From Prunus persica (Eukaryota; Streptophyta; Magnoliopsida; Rosales; Rosaceae): a stretch of DNA of 64,000 bases. The stretch covers positions 5,253,791 through 5,317,790 of the forward strand of contig NC_034013.1 of NCBI RefSeq assembly GCF_000346465.2, written 5' to 3'. The notes under the pieces were generated by a model, which saw nothing but the letters and a program-made list of their open reading frames with translations, did no database searches and was not told where the DNA came from. The position numbers and the translations under genes are program-made. Below are positions 12,240 through 22,667 of the stretch, piece after piece (the first letter of the stretch is position 1; each line of letters starts with the position of its first letter).

Positions 12240-12760
12240 TTCTATCACCCTTTTATCACCACTATATCACTAGTTTATCACTGTGGGGACCAAATCTCAT
12301 TTGTCGTGGCTTAACTCATATGCCACAACCAAAAGACGTGGGATGATCAAGCTTCCCTCCCACTAGAGAAGTGCGGAGCGAGGGAGATGCAAATCACTCA
12401 TTTGATCCCACTACAACTCATCTGATCCCACTACTATGAAGTGGGGGGTGGGATGCGCAAAGCTAGGGAATCATGGCCAAACCCAAGAACTCGAAGCGCT
12501 ATAAAAACCTGGCTAGACTTCCAGCCAAAGGACGGAAAAATTCAATTAAACACTAAGAGTACGCTGCGCAAATATTGACTTGAGCGTCGGAGTGACTTTT
12601 GCAGGTACTCACCCCTTTTCCATCGTTCGACCTCAGGAACAAAGTCTAGAGTTCTCTTTCAACCAAGGAAGTGTGCGGACTTCAGTCAAGAACCTGTAAA
12701 GGTATTTCTTCTTGAAAGAAATCCTGCTCCAACAATCACGTTTTAGGCAGAAACGAATTA
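12240..12760 (+). mobile_element. Probable Ty3/Gypsy-type LTR fragment
   Basis: The stretch has the layout of an LTR promoter and R region: CGCTATAAAAACC (TATA box about 12500), then TTGACTTGAGCGTCGGAGTG and TTTTGCAGGTACTC, a phrase that recurs in R/U5 regions of large plant Gypsy LTRs. It ends near CTCCAACA. No gag-pol lies next to it, so it is a solo or truncated LTR. Assignment is by motif memory. Confidence 0.45.
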
Positions 12761-13043
12761 TGAACTTCCTCTGTTTTTCAGTTTCGACATCAGTCCAGTT
12801 TTTAAACTTTTCAACCGTTTGTGCAAATTGTATGTTCTTTATATGGTTGGATTCATCACAAAATAATGAAGAACACTAAGCGGACGAAATGTAAAAAATG
12901 GATACAAAAATGAGCAGAATTCAGTGGAAACAAACACAATGTTTCAAACAAGTGACACGCACAAAAATGAAAGAGGGGGGGTTTGTGATTCAAGTGATAT
13001 AATCCTAATCCTAAACCTTTATTTATACATAATTATATATGTA

Positions 13044-13215
13044 TGCGGGCCTAACACGGCGGGCTTTTGTGGGCGGGCCATGCCGGGCTTTATTGAGCTT
13101 AACCTGGTCGGGCCTATGGGCCGGGCTGAGCTTTAGACACCCAAGCCCAAGCCTAGCCTAGCCCAATACAGACTGGGCCATCCAAAAGACCATAACGGAC
13201 CTGGACGGGTTATTT
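13044..13215. repeat. GC-rich GGGCC/GGGCT repeat block, copy 2
   Basis: Repeated GCGGGCC, GCCGGGCT and AAGCCCAAGCC motifs as in the block at 11625-11860. The two blocks flank the LTR-like fragment at 12240-12760. Confidence 0.45.
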
Positions 13216-14680
13216 CTCGATGAGGCCTATGCAACATGGCATGCAAGCAAAGTCATTCCTTCCATGGGACAACTGCCCATTAAATAGCATCGTTGATTCA
13301 TTTGGACAATATGAAGATGAGAGGCAACACCTACAACAAGAGCAACCTTCTATAAGAAAAATCAAATCAAATCAAATAGTGAAGGAAAGAGATGAATTAT
13401 GTACTGGAAATCTCCTCATGGTTAAATTGTAGCTTCATGTAAAATTGAGCTCAATTGAATCAGCGATTTACCAGGAAACTAAAGGAGACGCATTACTCCA
13501 ATATTATCGCTAATCAAGTAGAGCTCATCTTCAATACTAGCCCTTTGGACATGAAAAAACAATTTTTCAATGGAATCATGCTCTAATCGAATCCTTGATT
13601 TACCAGAAATCTAACTTGAGATGCTAACTCTCTAACTAGTTTTTGGTAAATCAAAGACCGACTAGAGTTTACCTCCAACTATAGCAATCCAAAGAAAACA
13701 ATGTCAGTTTTATGCAAAATCTGAATTTTATGCACCAACAAGCAGGGTATATATAGTGATCCAAAAGGCTCCGCATTTAATGTTTACCAATGGAGGAAAG
13801 ATTAAAATTTTAATAATAATATAATAATTAAGGTGATAATTATTGCAGCATATTGGTATATCCTCAAAATTTCTATGTTGTCTCTAGAAATTCTGAACAA
13901 ACAACTCCAATGAATCATGTGGACTGTCTAGATTAAACTAATACACTATGTGCCGAACATCTAATTACCTTAAATATGGCCGCTCTTAACATGGTCAAGT
14001 TCAATACCTAATATGCATATTTATACATATCAGCCAAGTTCAATACCTAATATGTTCATTCTATCTTGACAACCTCAAAAATCAATCTCATTATCCGAGA
14101 AATTGTACACGCGTGCTTGAAATTTATTTTCTAAAAGTTTAATGAAGACATAAATTTTGTTACAGAAGAAGGTTTAACAATGACAGAGTGCCGCATAAAT
14201 TAATAAACAATGTAAATTCCAAGCTTCGAAAGTAATATGTTCACTGATGGCAGCCATAAAATCAATTACTTTATTCTCACATGTGGAATATAAATAATTG
14301 AGAATACTGAAAATTTTAAAATTCAAAGAAAAATTTATCATACGAAGATTTACATTAGTGGAATGCTTTGGCTTAGGAGTTATTCGGTTAAAAAGTTAAT
14401 AATAAAGTGGCCAACAAGTCTAGATTAGTGAAAAAAGACCTTAATTTATAGATTAGTGGTTTCAGGTTTGAACCCATGATACCTTACTAAAAAGGGTGCT
14501 TCCAAGTGAGTAGCATTAGAAGATTAAGTTAGGGCTTCGAAAATCAGACATACCTTATATGACAAAGCCCTAATTTAAGTTAGGGTCAGAAACAGAAATC
14601 AGACATGCCAAATTTGGAAACAGAAACAATTAGTCCTAAGCCATTTCCAAATTTATCTTTGTTAGAGGTACGATATTTAA
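13216..14680. other. AT-rich intergenic DNA, nothing firm
   Basis: No supported ORF. GGTTTGAACCC near 14466 resembles a pol III B box, but no A box or SINE tail could be tied to it. Confidence 0.3.
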
Positions 14681-14684
14681 TATT

Positions 14685-16010
14685 ATTGTGCATATTTTGA
14701 TGATAACAAATTGTTCCTTATTTATCTAATGTATTTCATGTGTGATAAGTTGTAAGGAGCAAGTATTCTCAAATAGATCAAAAACACTGTACACACTGGA
14801 AAACTTTTGGAACATTGAAGCAAGAAGCTGATACTCAAGCATATATTTCTTCAATATGGAAGAGTTAGGTTATTCTTGTAAAACTCTTTGTGAATTGAAC
14901 ATCTAAGGCTCTTTACCTAGATTGACCTTAGGTTCCTTCATGCATTCATATCATACATGCAAAATTGTTTTATCAAAATTTTGGCTAAGTATGAAAAATA
15001 CTTTTTCAGAATAATCATTTTCTCAAGATAATTTTTGGCGGCTTTTATTCCCTACATATCAAATAAGAAAACCTGATTTTATGAGACTTTATATGAAGTA
15101 TATATTGACTTAATAAGCCTTCAATTTTAGTCCAAATCGCATGTTGAAATAAAACCGATTTTTCATATTTTGATTTGGTGGGAATTTTGATTTTCTAGTA
15201 TTTTGATTTGAACCAAATGGGGGTACTTCCTTATTTACATTATAAACTTAAGTAAATGGAGTAATATAAAAATAAATGAAAGTAAAAGGACAAAGACATT
15301 TACTTAAATGTCGGAAATGGAAATAAGGTTAGCTGAACACTGTTCCAACGGATCTGTTTTCTAACATCTATATTTTTAACGGCTATACTTCCCAACAACT
15401 ATATTTTTAACGGCTATATTTCCCAACAGCTATATTCCTAACGGCTCTATCTTTCCACCAACTATATTTCTATACTTATAAATATGTATTTAGATTTTTG
15501 GTGAAGACAACAACTCAACATATTCATCCAAGTTTACAATCATTCATCATACTTTGAATATCCTTTTCTCTTGAGCCATTCATTGTTCAAATTCATACAA
15601 GAGTTATAGTGTCCAAAATTACGTCTGTAATCACCTACTCAGAAAGGGGAGTTATCTTTGTGTGAGGTTCAATTGTATATCCCTCTCAAATAGGAGAGAT
15701 TTTTGTTCCGAGAGTTATTTCATTCGAACTTGTAAAAAGGGTTGGTTTGACCTTGTGAGGTGAGAAGGGTGTCTTCCATCTTGTATTAGAGTGGTGTGCT
15801 CTGACAGTGTAAAGGTTTCAACTCCACCAGCAAGGAGTTTTTCCAAGATAGTGGATCGAACTCTCAAGTGGTGTGCTTGAGGACTGGATGTAGGTCAGGT
15901 GGACTGAACCAGTATAATCTCTGAGTTTGAATCTATCTTTCCCTATTTCTTTATTATTGTGCTTGTCAAATTCAATTATTTGTGTTTAAATTTAAATTTG
16001 CAATTAACCT
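14685..16010 (+). mobile_element. Copia-type LTR remnant (plus orientation)
   Basis: It begins near TTTTGATGATAACAAA, a phrase common at the start of long plant Copia LTRs. The 3' half (about 15340-16005) is similar, in inverted orientation, to 28767-29470. Shared landmarks include TGTTCCAACGGAT, GTCCAAAATTACGTCTGTAA, CCCTCTCAAATAGGAGAGAT, TTGAGGACTGGATGTAGGTC and GAACCAGTATAA. An imperfect tandem of about 35 bp (CTATATTTTTAACGGCTATA) lies at 15366-15470. No coding part is attached; the C-run and gap that follow hide what came next. Confidence 0.6.
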
Positions 16011-16133
16011 TACTCAACACAAACCACACATCCCCCCCCCCCCCCACACACAAACACACACAGACAAAAAAAAAAAAAAAAGAAATAAAGAAGTAGTGTA
16101 TACATCTCTCGCTGGAAAAATATGACTCCCTGA

Positions 16134-16387
16134 NNNNNNNNNNNNNNNNNNNNNNNNNNNNNNNNNNNNNNNNNNNNNNNNNNNNNNNNNNNNNNNNNNN
16201 NNNNNNNNNNNNNNNNNNNNNNNNNNNNNNNNNNNNNNNNNNNNNNNNNNNNNNNNNNNNNNNNNNNNNNNNNNNNNNNNNNNNNNNNNNNNNNNNNNNN
16301 NNNNNNNNNNNNNNNNNNNNNNNNNNNNNNNNNNNNNNNNNNNNNNNNNNNNNNNNNNNNNNNNNNNNNNNNNNNNNNNNNNNNNNN
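16134..16387. other. Assembly gap, 254 N
   Basis: A run of N preceded by low-complexity DNA: a C homopolymer from about 16032, CA repeats and an A homopolymer around 16065-16081. Open frames reported across it are artefacts of the N run. Confidence 0.99.
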
Positions 16388-16394
16388 TGAGGTT

Positions 16395-16500
16395 GATTAT
16401 TAACAATCTTGCTCAAGTGATTAAGATAATTTATCTATGCACCCGATGTCCTAAATTTGATTCCCAACTTCCGCAATATCACGTGTATTAAAAAAATACT
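16395..16500 (+). mobile_element. tRNA-derived SINE copy
   Basis: CTCAAGTGATTAAGA resembles the A-box region and AATTTGATTCCC the B box. The end is CAATATCACGTGTATTAAAAAAA, the same tail type as the copies at 8.5 and 19.9 kb. Its 5' end abuts the assembly gap. Confidence 0.5.
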
Positions 16501-17549
16501 AATCAATCAAATAACCCAACTAATAAACTATTAATTGATTTTTTTTTTTCCTCACCTCTATTTGTGGCACATTTGAGGTTCCAGTTAACCATAATAGAAA
16601 TATGAAACAATAACTTTTGAGTTTTTCTATTTAAACCCCACACTTTCTCTGTTCACCCTAATACTTAAATCATTAAACTCTTAAGTTTTATTATTGTGAA
16701 AAAAGACAAAAAAGGTCATCATACTTAATACTTTACCCTAGTACATATGTACACACCTCACCACTCTTCATATTAAGTTTTAGAAAAACAAAAACTTCTT
16801 TACACCATATTTCCATATTACTCTTCTCTTTTAATCCAAGAAACCTATTACACTCTCATCTTCTCTTTACAAACCCTAAATACGGTACGCAAATAGTGGC
16901 TTGTGGGTCGTCCATTGAGGTATGTAATGTGAGATTATTTCTTGATTTGGGACTCTTCCCATAATTATTGAGGATGATGTGATTAAAGACTTGTTGTAAT
17001 TCTGTTTGTTATCAATACATCGTTATCAATACAACTATTTTTAATTTAGTTCACAAGCTATTTGGTCATAAAAGACCAAAATAAATGAAAATATATATCA
17101 TCAATATAGAGTGAAATATTTTCTAGATTGGGTTGGGAGTGTATTAACTTTTCAACGACTTGAAAGAGTTCAATAACTTTCTGCACTAGAGTTTGAAGTT
17201 TCTATCGCTGAATTTGACCTTTGTTCAACTGTTCAAGGCAAAGCCAAAAGACTCAAGCACAAATTGTAAGGCGTGTGCTGTTGATGCAAGCAAAGAGCTT
17301 GATCAGTGCTGCCCTTATTTGGGCAAAGTGAGTGATAACAAAAACAAGTTCTATTTATGAAACGTAGATGAACCCAAACCAGACACAAATAAACGAAGGT
17401 TAAGATAGTGGGGTGTGGGGTGTGAGGTTGATGAGTTTTTTTTTTTTTTTTTTTTTTTTTTGCTGGGTGTGTATTTAGGGGTAGTTTAGGAAGATAGTGG
17501 GGCTTTCTTAGAAATTGTGAAAATTTGAATTAGAAATAAGGGTGAACTT
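16501..17549. other. Intergenic DNA with a poly-T tract
   Basis: No supported gene. A long T homopolymer lies at about 17438-17461. The stretch 16870-17040 contains AAACCCTAAATACGG and could be promoter- or LTR-derived, but I cannot place it. Confidence 0.35.
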
Positions 17550-17562
17550 AGAATATGGGGTG

Positions 17563-18201
17563 TGTAGCCATCTTTCTCCCAAAAAACACTCTTAGAGCCT
17601 TTTCCACTTTGAGGGGGGAGGAAGCCATTGTTCTTCCCCCCTCTCCCCTTTTCTCTTCCTCCTTTCACATCTTCCCCCATTTTCAGAGACAAATTGTTTT
17701 CCCTCTTTGTCTTAGTTTTGTTATGATTTTCATCCAACCATTATAGGCGGCTGCTGCTCGGCGTCATATCTTCACCTGCATTTCGGCGTCGGATCTCCAC
17801 CACCATCTTTTTTGCAATTTCTTTATGTTCGGAATAAGTTGCAGAGACTCTTTGGGTTCTCTGTGTAGTTTTCACCTCTCCTTTTGTGAGAGTTTTTCAT
17901 CTCTCCTTTGTGAGAGCTTTTCATCTCTCCTTTGTGAGAGTTTTATTTGTCTTGTTATGGCTTGGTTTTTTCAAGTTTTATCTTTTTTTTATTATTCTAA
18001 GTTTGCAATCTTAGTTGGGATGCCTATGCTAGAGTTTCTTCGATCCTACCTGATCGTTCATGGAGACACACTAAATTGTCTTAATTTTGATATTAGACTG
18101 CTCCGTTATTGTAATGGCCTTTTTGTGGCTAGTTTGTATTGGTCATTTGTGGCTGTTGAATTATGAATGCAATCATAGAATTTCTCAAAAAAAAAAAAAA
18201 A
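17563..18201 (+). mobile_element. Retroposed insertion with poly(A) tail and 13-bp target duplication
   Basis: AGAATATGGGGTG occurs at 17550-17562 and again at 18202-18214, exactly bracketing a 639-bp insert that ends in a run of 15 A (18187-18201). This is the signature of LINE-machinery retroposition. The insert starts with a pyrimidine-rich leader, carries three near-identical 23-bp units around CATCTCTCC-TTTGTGAGAG (about 17871-17942), and has no long ORF. It could be an internally deleted L1-type element, a SINE-like derivative, or a processed copy of a transcript. I do not recognise the source. Confidence 0.75.
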
Positions 18202-18284
18202 AGAATATGGGGTGAACAAAGAAAAGTGCGGGATTTAAATAGAAAAACTCTTAACTTTTTTTTTTATAAATTAGACCACAGGAG

Positions 18285-18739
18285 TCCAAGAGATTGTGGT
18301 CACTCACCGTTGGATATTAATCCAATGATTGAAAAAAGTTTCTTATAATGAATGCAAGAGTGAGTGGACTGTTGAATTTACATCCAACGGTGAGTGACCA
18401 CAAATATCTTGGACCCATGTAGTCCAAGAGATTGTGGTCACTCACCGTTGGATATTAATCCAATGGTTCAAAAAAATTTCTTAAAAGGAATGCAAGAGTG
18501 AGTGGACTGTTGAATTTACATCCAATAATGAGTGACCACAAATATCTTGGACCCCTGTAGTCCAAGAGATCAGGACTGCTTAGCAGTCTCGATCTCTTGG
18601 ACCACAGGAGTCCAAGAGATTGTGGTCACTTATCGTTGGATATTAATCCAATGGTTTATAAAGGTTTCTTAAAAGGAATGCAAGAGTTAGTGGACTGTTG
18701 AATTTACATCCAACGGTGAGTGACCACAAATATCTTGGA
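18285..18739. repeat. Three 129-bp foldback units in tandem
   Basis: Units at 18285-18413, 18423-18551 and 18611-18739 are each exactly 129 bp. Each begins TCCAAGAGATTGTGGTCACT and ends with its near-perfect inverse over about 31 bp. Spacers are 9 and 59 bp; the second contains a further palindrome (18561-18601) made of TCCAAGAGATC and its complement. Internal sequences such as GAATGCAAGAG and GTGGACTGTTGAATTTACA are shared. This is a MITE-like hairpin family present as a tandem array. Confidence 0.8.
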
Positions 18740-19072
18740 CCCCTGTAGTCCAAAAATCAGGATTGTCTCTCTTAGATGTAAAACTATCATTTTATCACCG
18801 AAGCTTCCAATATATTTGATCAGATTGCACATGTGCAAATGTTCTGTGCCCTATTGATATTTCCTATTTCCAATTGATATAATTTTGTATTGTGGGGTGG
18901 GGTGATATTTGGGTTGGTCATGTCAGGAGTATTATTATTCACTTTCTTTTGGAACGTTGATAAAGATTGATTGCATTCAAACCATATCAATATGTTTCCT
19001 TTTTCTTATATTTAAAAAAGATTGGAGTGTAACAACTTCACCAAAATCCATTCATTTTCAGTTCACAATTCG

Positions 19073-19080
19073 TATAAAAA
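19073..19080 (+). promoter_or_regulatory. TATA box of the ATP synthase delta' gene
   Basis: TATAAAAA lies 129 bases upstream of the first ATG, giving an estimated 5' leader of about 95-100 nt. No other TATA-like sequence fits better. Confidence 0.5.
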
Positions 19081-19201
19081 TGAGGAAAATGGTTGGGAAA
19101 ACGAAACACAAACTTGACACCAACACCACCATTTTCGACATCTCACTGCGCTCCGATTTCCTTGCCAACAAAAACAACCCCAGAAAGCCACCAAAACAAC
19201 C

Positions 19202-20907
19202 ATGTTCATGTTTCGTCAAGCCTCAAGCCTCTTGGGTCGACCCGCTTGCCCGAGCAGGTTCCGAGCCTTGTGCACAGAGGTCCCGGCGGCCAATCCCAAC
19301 GCCGACTCAGCCTTCATCGAGTCATGGAAGAAAGTGATACCAATCATGGACCCACCCAAAACTCCATCAACCTATATGGAGCCCCGCCCTCCCACACCTT
19401 CTTCTCTCCCTTCCAAACTCACCGTCAACTTTGTCCTCCCCTACTCCTCTGAGCTCTCTGGCAAAGAGGTCTGCGCATATATGCCCTTCTGGCTTTTTCC
19501 TTCTTTTCTTTTGCTCTTGGCTTTTGTTTGGATTCGGTTATTAATTTGCTTTCCTTTAGTTTTTCAAAATTTTAATGCCTGATCATTTGCTTTTTGTTTT
19601 GTATTTTCCCATATTGTTTGGATTGGATTTGCTGATTGGGTGTTAAATCTTGTCATTATTTGGATTTGTAGGCTAATGTGACTGAAATTTTGGTATAATA
19701 TGTGTGTACCGTCTGGATTAGTTGATCAATATTTGTGACTGATTTGTGAATTTATTTGAAGAAGGACAGATTAATTTAATGGAGATGAACTGATTAATCA
19801 TTAAATTTTGTACTGTTAGTTTTTTATGCTCCATTCTTTAACACGATGGTTGAGGACAAATGTTATATGAGATAGGGTTATTAAATTCATGCTTTATGGC
19901 CAATGGGGTCTAGCCCAGTGGAAAAGGGCCTTAACGACTTGCAGACTAGAAGCCTCATATTCGAAACTCCATGGCATCATAGTTATGTATGTGCTCCCCT
20001 GTAATTTAAACTATCGCTTGTACTAAAAAAAAAAAAAAAAAGTCATATTTTATGTTTCATCTTAATTTTTTATTCTTTCATGATATTTGAGTTGTGGGAA
20101 TTTACATTAGACGTACGGCTTCTCGTGGATTACAAGGTGTGTTTACTCTTCTAAATGGTCGTTCATCTTTATCTGGGAAATATTTTTTTTTTTTGGTAGC
20201 TGGGATGGTCGTTCATCGTTCATCTTTATCTGATATTCAGTAATTTCCCGCAGCTTGATAGCTGCAAAAAGGTTTGATATTCAGTTTGGCGACCATTCAT
20301 AAAGGGCTTATTCATATGCTTTTCTGTTACAGCATCCTGAGTTCATATCCCAAACCAAGTTTACTTGTTGTACAAGAATCAGTTATCTTTATTTTTAATT
20401 TTTGAACACTGTTGATACTGCTTCTATAAAAAGCACTGCCACTCATAAGCGCACTTTTATTACAATAACGTCGATACTTTTGTTGAAAATTCAAGTGCTT
20501 CTTTGGACACCATTCTGTTTACTTTTCTGATGCCTATTAAGAACTTCAATGACATGTTTCAGGTTGACATGGTTATGGTACCAGCAACAACTGGACAAAT
20601 GGGTGTCTTGCCTGGCCATGTAGCAACAATCGCAGAGCTTAAGCCCGGTATCCTCTCGGTGCACGAAGGGAGCGAAGTGACCAAGTATTTTGTGAGCAGT
20701 GGGTTTGCTTTTATTCATGCAAATTCTGTTGCTGATATAGTCGCTGTGGAGGCTGTTCCAATTGACCAGATTGATGCAAGCTTAGTGCAAAAGGGACTTG
20801 CAGAGTTCACCCAGAAGCTCAGTTCAGCCACAACCGATTTGGAGAAAGCTGAAGCACAGATTGGGGTTGATGTTCATAGTGCTCTCAACTCTGCTCTCAC
20901 TGGTTGA
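19202..20907 (+). CDS. Mitochondrial ATP synthase subunit delta' (F1 central stalk; bacterial epsilon homologue)
   Basis: Two exons, 19202-19468 and 20563-20907, join in phase 0 at [11 protein letters not shown] to give 203 aa, the usual plant length. The N-terminal 25 or so residues ([11 protein letters not shown], then [10 protein letters not shown]) look like a mitochondrial presequence. The mature part shows [34 protein letters not shown] (beta-sandwich domain) and a C-terminal helical part with [20 protein letters not shown]. The subunit sits in the F1 rotor stalk in the mitochondrial matrix and couples proton flow to ATP synthesis. A second in-frame ATG six bases downstream (19208) fits the family N-terminus equally well. 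The 1.09-kb intron holds a SINE. A (CCT)n tract lies in the 3' UTR, and AATAAA near 21040 is a good polyadenylation signal. Confidence 0.95.
19899..20042 (+). mobile_element. tRNA-derived SINE in the ATP synthase delta' intron
   Basis: TAGCCCAGTGG (19911-19921) fits the pol III A-box consensus and ATTCGAAACTCC (19959-19970) the B box. The 3' end TTTAAACTATCGCTTGTACT is followed by about 17 A. A 12-bp imperfect target duplication flanks it (TCATGCTTTATG at 19887, TCATATTTTATG at 20043). It is the best-preserved SINE in the window. Confidence 0.8.
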
Positions 20908-21555
20908 TCATTTTGCCATGCTTCAACCATTAGTTTTTCCTCCTCCTCCTCCTCCTCCTTCATGCCAGTGGCTATTCGATCTTATTCCTTGAGCAGTAAT
21001 CTTGCTTGAACGATTTTGCCTACATCATTTTCAGAGAAATAAAGTATTTCAGAACCCATGATTTTTATTTTTATGTTTTGCCCAGCTTAAAGGGGAGGAG
21101 GTTTTTTCACACACACTGCCATGGTGTCCTGGAAATTTTAACCTGAAACCCAAGTAAGGACCCTTTTTTTTTTTTAATCTTTGTTCAAAATGTGTGTCTC
21201 AAGTTGGGAGCTTATTAGGTCGTGACTTGTGTGATACCACATAATTGGAAGAACTCAATAAATAAATAAAAGCTCGTTACCACAAGTTCACAACCACAGG
21301 TCCACAGGCATCAATTTGGTTGTAGAACCGACCCCCTGTTCACCAGAAAAGCATCAGTTGATTTCCCTTCCGTTTTTCTCGGTCAGTTTTTTTTGTGTTT
21401 CTGGGAATTTTTTCCCAGACCCAAGTGAATCGATTAATTCTAGGTAGAAAAAATAAATAAATAAAATATAATAAAAAACTAGTTCAAGACACTCAAAGGC
21501 TTCTCCGACATCCTCATCTTGGTTCACCCACATAGAACCACCTGATACCCGCCAC
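20908..21555. other. 3' UTR and downstream intergenic DNA
   Basis: It begins with the 3' UTR of the ATP synthase gene, including a (CCT)n repeat at 20939-20960 and AATAAA near 21040. Beyond about 21100 I see no gene; (AAAT)n-like sequence lies near 21450. Confidence 0.5.
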
Positions 21556-21690
21556 TGGAAGAGTGAGTATGAGTTACTAGGGAGCAGGTTTGAGGCAATA
21601 CAGCACAAGTATGAGGGGTACGGGGATGATGTGTTGCCACGCATTCTGTTTTGGGTTGATTCTGATCCTGAGTCCTCGTCTTATTTCTGG
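21556..21690 (+). pseudogene. DUF2828 gene fragment, inverted relative to the rest
   Basis: The plus-strand frame reads a Trp then FEAIQHKYEGYGDDVLPRI and LFWVDSD, which resembles the segment YEAIQ-K-GYG-VP-IVFW near the C-terminus of plant DUF2828 proteins. The neighbouring DUF2828 fragments read on the minus strand, so this piece is inverted or comes from another copy. GGGTACGGGGATGA occurs here (about 21617) and in inverted orientation near 21735, a possible rearrangement junction. Confidence 0.5.
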
Positions 21691-21739
21691 ATTAGTCCAA
21701 TATCTGCTCTGCCTTCACTTTGTCTCATCCCCGTACCCT

Positions 21740-22315
21740 TTGTCCTTATATCTGCTCTGCCTTCAAATTCGCATTCATACTCACCTCCAAAATCAGATCA
21801 AACACCTCCAGAATGACGGAGCTTGTGGATTCCCACAAGCCATATTTCCTGTTGTTTTGTGTTTGCGTATCTCCTCTTAATACATTCCAACTTGGACTTA
21901 AGATCATGGTCTAGTATCAAGTCTAGCTGATATTTTCCACCACTGTATTTTATCATCTTTCCTTTCCATGGCTCTTCACTCACTTCAGACACCAAAAGTT
22001 CCAAACCCGCCTCTGAAGACATTTCATCTGAATAGTCCACCTCTGAATTGCCCACCACCAAGCAATTTTTCAGTTTGCCCAAACCCTCCCCCTACTTTTG
22101 CTCTATGTCCTCCACCATTGCCTTCCACTGAAGCTCAGCCGCTTCCCCATCATCCTCATCTTGTACATATTTTATAATATCATGTGGAAACAAAGCATCT
22201 GGCTTTATTATGCCATTGCCACCTCTTAAATTGCCTCCTCATCCTGCTGCTGCTGTTGCTTTCACCTCCTCCAAGTCCTTCTTAACCACACAGCCCCCTC
22301 TGATTTTAAAGAAGT
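21740..22315 (-). pseudogene. DUF2828 (von Willebrand A-like) gene fragment, broken
   Basis: Minus-strand reading gives KPDALFPHDIIKYVQ, DDGEAAELQWKAMVEDI, an in-frame TAG, then LGKLKNCLVV, LELLVSEVSEEPWKGKMI and DLKSKLECIKRR. In another frame it continues VFDLILEVSMNANLKAEQ. These match in order the second half of plant DUF2828 proteins, whose intact members carry a DxSxS metal site after the Cys-Leu motif; here that site is lost. Stop codons, frame changes and a 17-bp repeated segment (GAAGGCAGAGCAGATAT) show decay. The upstream part of the gene lies beyond the Copia insertion at 27236-27346. Intact family members have no established biochemical role that I know of. Confidence 0.65.
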
Positions 22316-22320
22316 ATTAA

Positions 22321-22667
22321 TGTTAGAATTCTCTGTCTGTATAGTATTTTCAGATTAGGAATAGGTGTATATTCTGGAGATTTTAGCTAGAGAGAATGAA
22401 GAGAAATGGGGAAGGCACTGTTCTATTGAATTCTTACAATTTTCAGCTTACATAGTGTGTCTGACAGAGAGAGAAATGTGATTCTCTCCTAACAGAATTA
22501 CAGCTGTCACCCTATTAGGTGCTTACACGTGTCATACTAAATCTAAGCTAGAGAATCCACCTAGACTATGATCTAATGGTTCTCATTACATCATTTAAAA
22601 TAGACTTAACAGAAAATAGAAAATGACTTCAGCTCTAAGAAATCTGTAGAAGGATTATATTTCAACA
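22321..22667 (-). repeat. 3' LTR of the Copia element
   Basis: 347 bp, TG...CA termini, preceded on the left by the ATTAA duplication. It contains the stop codon of the pol frame (22655-22657). Confidence 0.95.

Noticed and set aside
15976..16416. Open frames of 130-146 codons across the first gap
   Set aside because: Almost entirely translated N; an artefact.
18909..19337. 142-codon ORF overlapping the ATP synthase first exon
   Set aside because: Different frame from the recognised protein; shadow ORF.
19911..19970. A tRNA gene
   Set aside because: A and B boxes are present but there is no cloverleaf and a poly(A) tail follows; it is a SINE.
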